Source of the DNA: Naematelia aurantialba
Taxonomy: Eukaryota > Basidiomycota > Tremellomycetes > Tremellales > Naemateliaceae
DNA: 64,000 nt
Direction: 5' to 3'
Assembly: GCA_021527695.1 (NCBI GenBank)
Contig: JAKFAO010000004.1
Location: forward strand, 909,001-973,000
Every line of letters starts with the position of its first letter. Position 1 is the first letter of the stretch. The notes beneath the pieces were generated by a model. That model worked only from the letters and a program-made list of their open reading frames with translations, was not told the origin of the DNA and ran no database searches. Both the position numbers and the translations under genes were made by a program. Positions 47,293 to 56,552 of this stretch are shown here, in pieces.

Positions 47293-48366
47293 CTACGCAG
47301 AAAACAAACCAGCCAGCCACCGCGCTTCAACCTCCATCTCTTCCACTGTCCTCGGATGCCGCTCATCGTCTGGAGGGATCTTCCATCGACCCCCAGCCTG
47401 GCCTGGCTGAGCTGTACGGGTTGGCTGTGTGTCGGTTCTCTCAGACGTCTGCTGTGTCTGCTGTGTCTGCTGTGTCTGCTGTGTCTGCTGTGTTTGCCGG
47501 TGCGGCTGCTGTTGGTGTTGTTTGTGTTGGTGGTGTTGTTGGAGGTGGGGGTGTTGCTGCTGCGTGTGTCGTGCGGCGAAATCGTCGCTCAACTGCGATT
47601 CGGACGCCTCGAGTGCGGGATAGATGCGGTCGTTGTCCCCGTCGAAATCGGTGTGTCTCCGAGGCATTACATGCACGTGTACATGTGGTACCGACTGGCC
47701 GGCGGTCGCTCCGTCCTACTGGCGTCAACTGCAGGACCTCGCTCCCTAGCTTTCTACGCTCCCTACGCTCCCAAAGGCTCACTTTCTCCCCCCTCGCCGC
47801 CGGTCAGCACTTTGGCAGCAAGGAGACCAGAGCCAATGGGGATAGGCAGGCTCAGGATGGACAGACAAGGCTTGATATGCAGACACGGCGCAAGCTGCGC
47901 CGACATCTCACCTGGAGAGACACGGTGAGTGCCTTGGCATTGTACGCTGCCTCCAGTACCGTCCCGACCGTCTGCACAGATAGGAACAAGTCCGCGACCT
48001 CGTCTGCTCGGAGATCGGCTAGGCGAGGTACCACCCTCCGAGGGATGATCAGGACGTCTGGTCAAGTCAGGACATAACTACGACAGACTACACCAACCGA
48101 CACTACACCGTTCCATCTCTGCCACGGCGCTGGCTTGGCGCTGGCGTTGACGCGGGAGACGAGCGAGACTTACGGCCAGGTAAGAGCGGCTTCAGATTGA
48201 CGATACCGAGCGATAGAGAGGATCGGAAGAACACTGCGACGTCAATATTATTGCTAGGCTATTGCCAGGCTACTGCCAGGCATCTCGACGGATCCTGAGG
48301 AAACGGCAGGAAAGACGTACCTTGCCGTGACACGTCAAAGGTCGCAAAGAGGTGTTTGACGGTCAT
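47293..48366 (-). CDS. HNT2: FHIT-type HIT hydrolase (bis(5'-adenosyl)-triphosphatase)
   Basis: Cleaves diadenosine tri- and tetraphosphates. Joined exons: MTVKHLFATFDVSRQ, VFFRSSLSLGIVNLKPLLPG, HVLIIPRRVVPRLADLRADE, VADLFLSVQTVGTVLEAAYN, AKALTVSLQ, then DGATAGQSVPHVHVHVMPRR. The last contains the histidine triad H-V-H-V-H, and Q-S-V-P-H is typical of FHIT. After HTDFDGDNDRIYPALEAS the protein carries a Gln/His-rich insertion with four Q-Q-T repeats (DNA unit CTGTGTCTG) before ending EEMEVEARWLAGLFSA, the conserved C-terminal helix of fungal homologues. Four to five exons; the intron before the triad (about 47727-47924) is longer than usual. Its 3' end faces that of the membrane protein 138 bp away. 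Confidence 0.92.
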
Positions 48367-48718
48367 CTCGTCTCAAGGCCAGGAGTGCCACCGTTCAGCG
48401 TGAAGGGCTCCCTCGAGGTCACAGGCGGAGCTGGACCATTCGAACGCCTAGGTGTCGAGGTTCTGGGTGGCAGGTGGTAGGTGTTAGACGTCTAGGTGCT
48501 CAAGTGCTAGGCGTCTATTAGTCTGGGTGTCTAGATGTTTAGGGATTATGTCTAGATGTCTAGACGTCTATGTGTGGAATGTCTAGTCGTCTAGCTTGTT
48601 CGTGACTATGTGTCCAAGGTGTAGGATACTGTCAACGTTGAGAGATTGTAAACCGAGAAGGAACCCTCCACTAGATTTCCTCTTTCACCTCCTCTTTCGA
48701 TTCCTTCAGTGCTGCATC
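48367..48718. other. Divergent promoter with GTCTAG-type repeats
   Basis: 352 bp between the HIT and EMC7 genes. Positions 48465-48600 are rich in degenerate GTCTAGATGTCTAG and AGACGTCTA units, including short palindromes (GTCTAGAC, AGACGTCT). No gene. Confidence 0.65.
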
Positions 48719-50313
48719 ATGCGGTCCCTTGTATACCTCACAGCGCTGTAAGTTCAGGTCCCACGCTGACTGATAGCAGCGTTACTCTTACTGACTCTGA
48801 CAGACTGGGTCTCACCCTCGTTCGCGCCATCGATATCTCGGGCTCGCTCATCTACGATGCCTTCCAGAGTGGGTGTCTGCTCCTCCCTTCTCATCTTCGT
48901 TCTCCCTTCTCCTCTTTTCTCATTCACTCATTCACCGCTTCTCTGCGCCACATTCCTATCATCTCTCCCATTCGAAGCAAATGATAGCTACACAGAGCTA
49001 AGACGCCTCAGACGTATCAACAATCTCGCCGTCTAGCCGGGTCGTACTAGACCACGGCGCCAACACGGCATTCATCACTCTGGACGGCTCGTTCACCCTG
49101 TGAGTGTCCCAGTACTGTGTTGCTGTTGCTGAGTCAGAAGGTACGACGTGGCGCCAGGGGAGCATGTGCTCGTGCCGCATGTCCCAGGATACTCGTTCAT
49201 CCCTGTGAGTCCACCCGTCGTAGTCTATGCAGTCTGCCATCTACTTGTTATTCACTTACCCTTGACTCTCCTGTACCTGTTCATTCCCGTTCGTCAGAAT
49301 ACGCTGGTCTTCCAATCCGCGCGGGCTCAACACCACCTCCAGAGTGCATGCAGGACGGAAAGAACGAGAGCTGACCCACCCAGCTCCTCCTAACGGTCCC
49401 TCCGTCGACCCCCGCCTCCGACTCCTCCCCCACACCTGCAGGACCGTCAAGCACCTCCAGCACCCCACACGTCCAGTCCTACGCACCCAACCGCCTCCCA
49501 CTCTCGACGACCGTCCCGTCCCTCCCCTACCCGCTCGAAATCCGCCCCGTAGCCAGGGAGGACTACTACACCACCCCGACAGGGCTCAACATCCTTGGCC
49601 TGCTGAAGAACCCGATGGTCCTCATGATGCTGTTTAGCGGACTGATGATGTGGGGCATGCCGATGTTGACGGTGAGTTGCGGGTTTAGTCTCATAATCGC
49701 ACACGGCAAGCGGAGAGGCGTGTCGTGGAATGTAGGATGTGGGATGTGAGAATGAGCTGTATGGCAAGGTCCGGCGGTAGTCAGCTTTCCCAGAGCAGTG
49801 GTCATGCCTTCCGCAGGGGAGAGGGATGGAGGGAGACAAGGCGGTCGTCAATTGGGAGTGCCGCTGATTCCCGTAGAAACAACTCGAAAGTGACCCAGAC
49901 CTGGCGGCAGAAGTCGCTGCTACTCGAAAGCGCATGCAGGGTATGCAAAACATGGACTGGGCCGGCTCGTAAGTCCTCCCTCTTCTCTGGTCCTCCTCTT
50001 GACCTCGCTCCCTGCTCATGCTTCCATTCCTCCCTTGCTCGTTCTTCAACCCCTCACCAGACCACAACGCCGTCCTCCTGCTGAAACTGCGCCCGTCATC
50101 GAGCTTAACAAGTACACAGTCTGTCCAAAGCTCTCGCTGGCGAAGAAGCCCCTTCAACGAGTTCAGGCTCGTCGACGCCCTCTCGAGGCGCCAATGCAAA
50201 CCGTGGAAAACGTGGCAAGGGGGGTAGATGATCTCGATAGAAATGCATGTGTTCCTTCGTGTAGCGTACAACCAGCCCATCTCCGTACCGTTACATATGC
50301 CTGCCATGACTAA
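48719..50313 (+). CDS. EMC7: ER membrane protein complex subunit 7
   Basis: Subunit of the EMC insertase in the endoplasmic reticulum, with a lumenal beta-sandwich. The signal peptide spans the first intron: MRSLVYLTALLGLTLVRA. Then IDISGSLIYDAFQ, SSRVVLDHGANTAFITLDGS, FTLYDVAPGEHVLVPHVPGY, SFIPNTLVFQSARA, PYPLEIRPVAREDYYTTPTG and LNILGLLKNPMVLMMLFSGL, with MMWGMPMLT. That final N-P-M-V-L-M-M helix and the EIRP(V/L)ARE motif are diagnostic. The cytosolic helix KQLESDPDLAAEVAATRKRM is followed by MQGMQNMDWAGS. About eight short exons. Beyond DWAGS the model is weak: the frame stays open to 50313 but its later part looks random, so the true stop may be earlier. Confidence 0.85.
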
Positions 50314-50334
50314 TCCTAACCACGCAAGCTCTGC

Positions 50335-52098
50335 TCACCAGGGCTGCGCAAAGCCAAAGCCCTCGCCGGACCCATTCCAGCGGGTGACCACGCTCGGGCT
50401 GGGCGGTACTGACTCGTCTGCACGCAGCCCTGACGTGAGGCTCCAGATCTCTGAAACCACAGCATCTTCGCCCATGGAAGACTGGACATCGCTGTCGTCT
50501 TCCGATGGACTGACTGACCAGACGGATGCGGCTCCGTCAGACTGGAACGACGCCTCAGACAGCGCTGCCAAGCTCAAGGACATTGACATGACCTGGGGCT
50601 GGGGCGACAGCATTGGCGAGATATCGGCGCTCGAGGGCCAGGAATATGATTCAGGTGGAGTATCCGCCAGCGACATGTCGACTTGTTCCGCCTCAAAATC
50701 AAAATCGCGGTCGGGTGCTGAGCCGTCATCGGCGGATGTGTAGGACACGGACATGTCGATGGTGGGCATCACGAGGCCTGCCGTGAAATCCTCTGTGGGA
50801 TCGCTCCACGAGCTCATCCGCGGTGGTGGCTGTGGCGGCATCGGTCGAGCCAGCCGCTTGGTCGAGTCGCCCGAGGAGGCCAAGGACGTTGCTGAGTTGG
50901 ACGACCAGTCCTCCAGCGTCGCTCCGTAAGGCAGGGATAGACCCAGACCGACGTTCTCTGATGGCAGTGCGGTCTCTTGCATCAGTTCCCACCATTCACC
51001 CTCCTCCTCATCCTTGAGTGTCTCGCCGAGTAAGCGCCGTATGTCGGTGACCGATCGCTCGTGGAAGATGATTCGGAGGCATGTCAGCCGGCAATCGAGA
51101 TTATGTTCCGCCTCGAGCTCGGTAGAGACGATCTGGTCGCGCGGATCGAGCAGGCCCAGCCCGTCGAGCTTGTACAGCAACGGCAGGACGCGATGCGACT
51201 GGTACAGCCCGAACGCCTCGTGGATCGGCATCAGACCGCGGGTCAACTTGGACAGGACCGTGACGCCAATCATGGATTCGTCGAACGACAGCTCGGGTGT
51301 CGGGGTGAACAGCGCTTGCAGGCTCGGCGAGAAGTCCGGCGACAGCGGGATCTGGAGAATCGACGTCGTTCCGCGGGTGACGAGCTCGTCAGCCCGGGGC
51401 GGCAGGGACAGCTCGGCAGGGGTCGATGAGCGCGACAGGGGAAGTGGAAAGTACTTGTTGAGCTCGGACAGGTCGGCGCGGCGGTAGGTGTCGACGGTGT
51501 TGACCGCCGCGGACCATGCGCTGCTCAGAGACGAATTGGAGATATGAGTACGCCGGCGGTGCTGGCGCTGGCGGCGGTACTTGTTCTTGGTACGGGAGCA
51601 GCTCGAAATGTGGGTCTGGGCCCGTACTGGCTGCGGCAGCAAGTCGTCATGCTCGTCCAGGAGGAGCGAGAGCGCGCGGAAGCCGAGGGGGATATGTGAG
51701 GCGACTGCTGTCGGTGCAGTGGCGAATGTCCGCGCCGAGCCAAGCCCGACATTAGTAACCATTCCTGCTCCGCGAGGGACGGGACCACGATGGTATGACC
51801 GACCACTCCTGAATGCGAGGCGAGCTTGAGCAAGCGGCGAAGCGAACCGCGGGTTGCCAGATTGCGCAAAGCGGGGCTGGATGTATGCGGGCTGCAGCGC
51901 GAGAGCAGGACCGCGGGCATGGTGCTGCAAGGACGGAAAGGTCTCGTGAAGCACTTGCTGGATAACTTGTCGTGCGCGCACAATCTGGCGGACCCGCGCT
52001 TGACCAGTCGCAACTGCCTTGGGATGTACCTGCCGCGCGGTACTGATCACCTTGCGGAGCAGGGTATTGATGTTGGTGGAAGTGAACAGCGGCGGCAT
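50335..52098 (-). CDS. Unrecognised protein, single exon, presequence-like N-terminus
   Basis: A 587-codon uninterrupted frame in an intron-rich genome. The N-terminal ~130 residues (MPPLFTSTNINTLLRKVIST onward) are basic, rich in Gln, Arg and Ala and nearly free of acid, compatible with mitochondrial targeting, and include a second R-T-F-A-T-A motif. A block ASHIPLGFRALSLLLDEHDD and the region FDESMIGVTVLSKLTRGLMP, HEAFGLYQSHRVLPLLYKLD, GLGLLDPRDQIVSTELEAEH with RRLLGETLKDEEEGEWWELM look ordered. The last ~200 residues are acidic, Ser/Pro-rich and low in order. No domain was recognised. Its 3' end nearly meets that of EMC7. Confidence 0.75.
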   Translation of the reverse strand: MPPLFTSTNINTLLRKVISTARQVHPKAVATGQARVRQIVRARQVIQQVLHETFPSLQHHARGPALALQPAYIQPRFAQSGNPRFASPLAQARLAFRSGRSYHRGPVPRGAGMVTNVGLGSARTFATAPTAVASHIPLGFRALSLLLDEHDDLLPQPVRAQTHISSCSRTKNKYRRQRQHRRRTHISNSSLSSAWSAAVNTVDTYRRADLSELNKYFPLPLSRSSTPAELSLPPRADELVTRGTTSILQIPLSPDFSPSLQALFTPTPELSFDESMIGVTVLSKLTRGLMPIHEAFGLYQSHRVLPLLYKLDGLGLLDPRDQIVSTELEAEHNLDCRLTCLRIIFHERSVTDIRRLLGETLKDEEEGEWWELMQETALPSENVGLGLSLPYGATLEDWSSNSATSLASSGDSTKRLARPMPPQPPPRMSSWSDPTEDFTAGLVMPTIDMSVSYTSADDGSAPDRDFDFEAEQVDMSLADTPPESYSWPSSADISPMLSPQPQVMSMSLSLAALSEASFQSDGAASVWSVSPSEDDSDVQSSMGEDAVVSEIWSLTSGLRADESVPPSPSVVTRWNGSGEGFGFAQPW

Positions 52099-52303
52099 CT
52101 TTGATCAGTCTGATTGATGCCTAGTTGTCAAGTGATGGAATGCTAGAGTCTCAGCCTCTTGGTAGCAGAGACATTGTCTGAATGGATGATGGCGAGGAGA
52201 TGGTCAAGAGAGATATGCACAGAGAGGGACAGAGATATGCAGAGAGACACTCCTCCACCCGGGTGGCAAACCGACACGTAGCGTTCCCGGCAGGGCACCG
52301 TAG

Positions 52304-52329
52304 CACGTGCACCACGTGTAAGCCACGTG
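52304..52329. promoter_or_regulatory. Three CACGTG E-boxes in 26 bp
   Basis: CACGTG occurs at 52304-52309, 52313-52318 and 52324-52329, in the 363-bp divergent promoter between the unknown gene (52098) and the ABHD11-like gene (52462). CACGTG is bound by bHLH factors (Cbf1/Pho4/USF types). A 12-bp perfect palindrome CCACCGCGGTGG follows at 52365-52376. Confidence 0.6.
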
Positions 52330-52461
52330 ATTCATAGTAGGGGGGAGCAAATAGACAAAAACCTCCACCGCGGTGGTCCGCAGCGTGTTTTCGTTTCTGG
52401 ACCGTCACCTCGTCTCATCCACCTCATATTGACAGACGTTAGGTGCCAAAGCTGTGGATAG

Positions 52462-53823
52462 ATGTCGCGGATCGGTATCAAGAATGTGGGCTCCATCGGC
52501 AACGCCGTGGGTAGCCGGCGGCGGACTTTCTCGCAGCCACTAGCATCCCTTGGGCAAGGAAGACTCGGACCGCTCGCGCAGGCTTCTCGCATACCGAGCT
52601 TTGCAGCTGGCACGAGCCGCCACGTGCACAAGACTTCATCTGCTCGATGCTATTCCGGCAGCAGTGAGCACACGTCCGACATCGTCGACCTCGCATTCGA
52701 CGTGGTGCAACCGCCCAGCGTCACGGCTGAAGGACAGAGTCTCGTCATCTGCCATGGCCTCTTGTAAGTCCATGATGTGCCCCCTTGTGCCATTCTCATC
52801 TTTTATAGCGGCTCCAAGCAAAACTGGCGTTCACTCGCCAAGGCGTTGGCTCAGCGTTTAGGTATGCCAGTGTATACTCTGGTTAGCAATTAATTCCTCT
52901 TGCTTGGGGCTGTCAAGCCAACATCGTACGCAGGACCTGAGAAACCACGGAAACTCTCCCCATGCCGAACCGCACACTTACGCCGCGATGGCGCACGATA
53001 TCGCCCACTTTCTCGCAACGCAGGGCCTGACAAGCGGCGTCAACCTCATGGGTCACAGCATGTTAGCCCTGCCGTTTCCGCCTCACCGTGTTCGAGCTGA
53101 TGGAAGGCAGGGGAGGAAAAGCCGTCATGGCATTAGCGCTGAACAGCGAGCTCAACGGGCCATTGCGGTCGCTCATCAGTGTAGACATGAGTCCTGCGCG
53201 CGGAAAGATCTCACCAGAGTGCGTCTTGTGACTCTGGAGTACCGGGCAGCGTGTTCTTATCCGGTGTAGGTTCGCGTCATATACCGATGGGATGAAGGAG
53301 GTGGAAACGGCCGGGGTGAAGACCAAAGCCGAGGCGGACAAGATTTTGCAAAAAGTCGAACCGGTCAGTATCCTGCTCCCGGTTTCCGCGTTTTCTCTCG
53401 TCCTGTTTCTCCCTCTGTTCCTTGCAAAGCCCTGCACTTGCCCTTGCGTGTCTACAAGTGTCACGACGGCTGACCAGGAACCCGGCACAGCTACTACCCA
53501 CCCGCCAATTCCTGTTGACAAACACCAAGACCGGGCCCGACTCGACCCTCACCTTCCGTATCCCGCTCGACCTGCTCGCGCGCAACATCCCGGCCATCGG
53601 CGACTTCCCGTACGCGCCGGAGAAGGCACAGTGGCCAGGCCCGACACTGTTCATCAAAGGCGAGCATAGCCGGTACCTCAATCGTCACAACATCCCGATC
53701 GCGCAGGCCATGTTCCCGAACATGCGGTTGGAAACGCTCGACGCGGGCCACTGGGTGCATGCGGAACGGCCACAGGAGACGGTCGAGCTGGTCAATGAGT
53801 TTGTCAAGAGCGTGGGGAAGTAG
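52462..53823 (+). CDS. IMO32: Mitochondrial alpha/beta hydrolase (ABHD11/Imo32-like)
   Basis: Serine hydrolase of the ABHD11 family, mitochondrial in yeast (Imo32) and animals. The N-terminal ~60 residues are Arg/Ser-rich (MSRIGIKNVGSIGNAVGSRR), a likely presequence. The core shows SLVICHGLLGSKQNWRSLAK, YALDLRNHGNSPHAEPHTYA and LTSGVNLMGHSM spliced to GGKAVMALALNSELNGPL, giving the nucleophile elbow G-H-S-M-G-G. It continues SLISVDMSPARGKISPE, LARNIPAIGDFPYAPEK, PTLFIKGEHSRYLNRHNIPI and TLDAGHWVHAERPQETVELV, with the catalytic His in G-H-W-V-H. C-terminus KSVGK. Six to seven exons; the GHSM intron begins with GTTAGC. Confidence 0.92.
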
Positions 53824-55151
53824 TGTCTTGACTCGACACCACTGTGTCGAATTCGCATTTAGTCGGAGTGGGTGACGTGACCATCGGCCGAGTCGTCAGT
53901 GGAGCAGGTGGGAGATGGTAGAAGGCAGACGGAGATGGCGATCTCTGGGGCTGAGGCGTTTCGGGGCGGTCGCACGTGTGCATCTTGAACAAACATAAAT
54001 ACTAGACGGAGTAGACCACAATCAGCTAGACTATGCATCACCCACTCGTGCACAAGCAACCCTGCAAACCTGGCGCAAAGTCCTGCTGATAACCGTATAC
54101 TGTATGCTTGTCGCACCTCAGCTCTCTCTGCAACACGCTGCATCCTTCACGACTCGCAGACGCGTCTGTGGCATGAGCTGAGGTCGGGTGAAAGTCTCGG
54201 CATCACATGGCGTCAAGCGGTACTGCGTGGCATTGCGTCACACGTTGCAAGTATCGTCACATTGTTACACAGTATACAGTGTTGCGAGGTTACAACGCGG
54301 TCATTCCAGCGCGGCGCGTACGATCTCCTTGTCACGGCAGTGCTAACCAGTACACTACAATGGCTGGGCTCAAAAGGCACAATATGCAACCTGCCGACTC
54401 AGGTTGAATCTGGTTATATACTAGCCTGTGCCAAAGACGGCGAAGGGTTGTCATTCCATGACAGACGGCTCACCGGTTGTCCAGCTCCTCCTGGGTGTCT
54501 GTGGCAGTAGCGGTACTGAGGCGGCGAGGGGACGTGGACATGTACAGTCGGGCAGCTCCTACTTGCCAGGCACTCTGTAGCCAAACGTCGCATCACCGTG
54601 ATACATGCGCAGTGAAGCGACTCTCAAGTGTGGTCGGATGCCCACCAGCCGGCGGAGCAGCGACATCGATCAGACATTCGCTGTCAGTCGAAGATTACAG
54701 TCAGGAACTGTCGCCCCGCCGTGTCTCCTCAGTGCCACTAGAGCAAGCTCTATGCAATCACAATGCGTTGTACTCGTTATGCACTCGACATCCTCGACAG
54801 CACAAGACATGTGGAGGCGTCGGCTGCAGAGACACCGGTTCAGACAAGATCCGCCCGGCCGGATCATGTGATCCTGGACGGTGACAGACTTGCTGTAGCA
54901 TCCACCTGGCAGTGTCAATTTGGGCAAGCGTCCAAGCTTCAGCACCATTATGGAAGTAATATCTGTCGTCGAATTCATTTCAACACTACCAGAGTGTCCG
55001 TGCCCATAGGGCTAGATATAAGATGAAGATGAGAGACAGCCGTCCAGGGTATGTCGTAAAGCAAGATTTCAGATGTCATGGGTCACTGCCGCTTCCGACT
55101 CCCTCCAGGCTCTGTGCGCGCGTTGGGAAACGGTGACTTCGTCAGGATCGT
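53824..55151. other. Convergent intergenic region
   Basis: 1.33 kb between convergent genes. I see no recognisable coding region, RNA gene or strong repeat. Confidence 0.5.
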
Positions 55152-56552
55152 TTATTCGGGACACTCGGGGAGGAAGGTGTACGCGAGGATCTGCGGGAAT
55201 CAGTAAATCTGCATGCAAAGCACAGGAACCCCCGCGCGCAAAGTAGTGTTGGGAGGACAGATGGGGAGGTAGAGGAGAGGGCGAGGTCACAAGGCCGGGG
55301 AGGGGGAAGGAGGGGGAGGGGGAGCTTGAGGTTGGGCGAGGAAGACGAGACTCACGTCGTAGGCAGTCTCGTTATACGTGGGGTAAGAGAAATCAGACGT
55401 GTCGACGCATAGGACTTCGCCAATGTAGATGTTGTCGCAGTCGCTGTCGATTTGAGGGTTGTTTGCGTATAGTGTCCCGTTGCCCATGCCGTACATCTCC
55501 TCGATCCATGCGCAGGTGCTGCGGGGTCAGTACAGAGCACGGTCTAGGGCCATATCATGGTATTGAGGGAGGAAGAAGACGGGGAGAGAAGGAGAAAAGA
55601 GAGAAGGAGAGAAGGAGAGGAGGAGAGAAGGAGAGAAGGAGAGAAGGAGAGAAGGAGAGAAGGAGAGAAGGAGAGAAGGAGAGAAGGAGAGAAGGAGAGA
55701 AGGAGAGAAGGAGAGAAGGAGAGAAGGAGAGAAGGAGAGAAGGAGAGAAGGAGAGAAGGAGAGAAGGAGAGAAGGAGAGAAGGAGAGAAGGAGAGAAGGA
55801 GAGAAGGAGAGAAAGCAAGAAAGAGAGAAAGAGCAGCAAGCCGTAGGAAAGGAAGATCCGCAAGTTGAGGAGCAAAACCTGATACTCACTCGTTCGCGAC
55901 GACCGTGTACACCTTGGTGCAGTCCTGCCCCTCCACACCGAGACAAACAATCTGGTTCGGCTGGAGATCATCGCAGTTCTCATTGATCGACGCTTCGTTC
56001 ACCAGCGCCAGTTGGAACTGTCGATACGCCGTATTTATGCGCTAACAGCAGCCGTCAGCGACCATATCTCGGAACTCGCCTGATCTCGGATCGAGAAGAC
56101 GTTTTGCTGGGCCCAGAGATCGTGGGATGTTGGCGGTTGGTCGAGCAAGGGAGCACTCACCGATCGAATCGCAGGTGTCGCCAGATTGCACGGTGGCGTT
56201 GCGGGTGCAGCCGTCAATAGCCCATGCGGCTGTCGGTGGAATCAGTGCGAGGCGGGGTAAGTAAGGTGTAACGATGGAACGGTGGATAGGTGGAACGATG
56301 GATGGATGGAACGATGGGTAGGGGAACGATGGAATGCCAAGGACGTGTCGTGGTGTTGTTGTGGTTGCATCGTAGTGAGGAGGGCGTTGGGGTGGGGGTA
56401 CCAAGCGAAGAATTGTTTGACGACGGAGTGATCGAGGCATAAATCGTAGGGGAACCGGTGGATCAGCTGCAGCTCTCAAGGGTAGTCGGGACCACAAACA
56501 ACGCACCTGAGAGAACAGAAAGGGCAAACAGGGCAGTAGTAGACGTCTTCAT
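55152..56552 (-). CDS. Secreted LysM-domain protein
   Basis: Small secreted chitin-binding-type protein. Start at 56552 gives MKTSTTALFALSVLS; after an intron AAWAIDGC follows, so cleavage after A-W-A is likely. The first LysM starts GCTRNATVQSGDTCDSIG; its second half reads FQLALVNEASINENCDDLQP, NQIVCLGVEGQDC. A second LysM starts CTKVYTVVAN and splices to DTCAWIEEMYGMGNGTLYAN, NPQIDSDCDNIYIGEVLCVD. The last exon ends DILAYTFLPECPE. The paired cysteines and the T-C-x-W/S-I and IxxGQ/EVLCV signatures are typical. I could not join the exon ending CDSIG to the FQLALVN exon with canonical borders and correct phase. The intron 55519-55889 (371 nt) holds an 8-bp repeat. LysM proteins in fungi can mask chitin from hosts or bind wall glycans; role here is unknown. 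Confidence 0.8.
55600..55812 (+). repeat. 8-bp microsatellite (AGGAGAGA), about 26 copies, in LysM intron
   Basis: Almost perfect purine-only array on the plus strand, so pyrimidine-only in the gene's sense strand. It fills more than half of the 371-nt intron. Confidence 0.97.

Noticed and set aside
55560..55985. Charged or Leu/Ser-rich open frames over the AGGAGAGA array
   Set aside because: Pure repeat translation inside an intron of the LysM gene.
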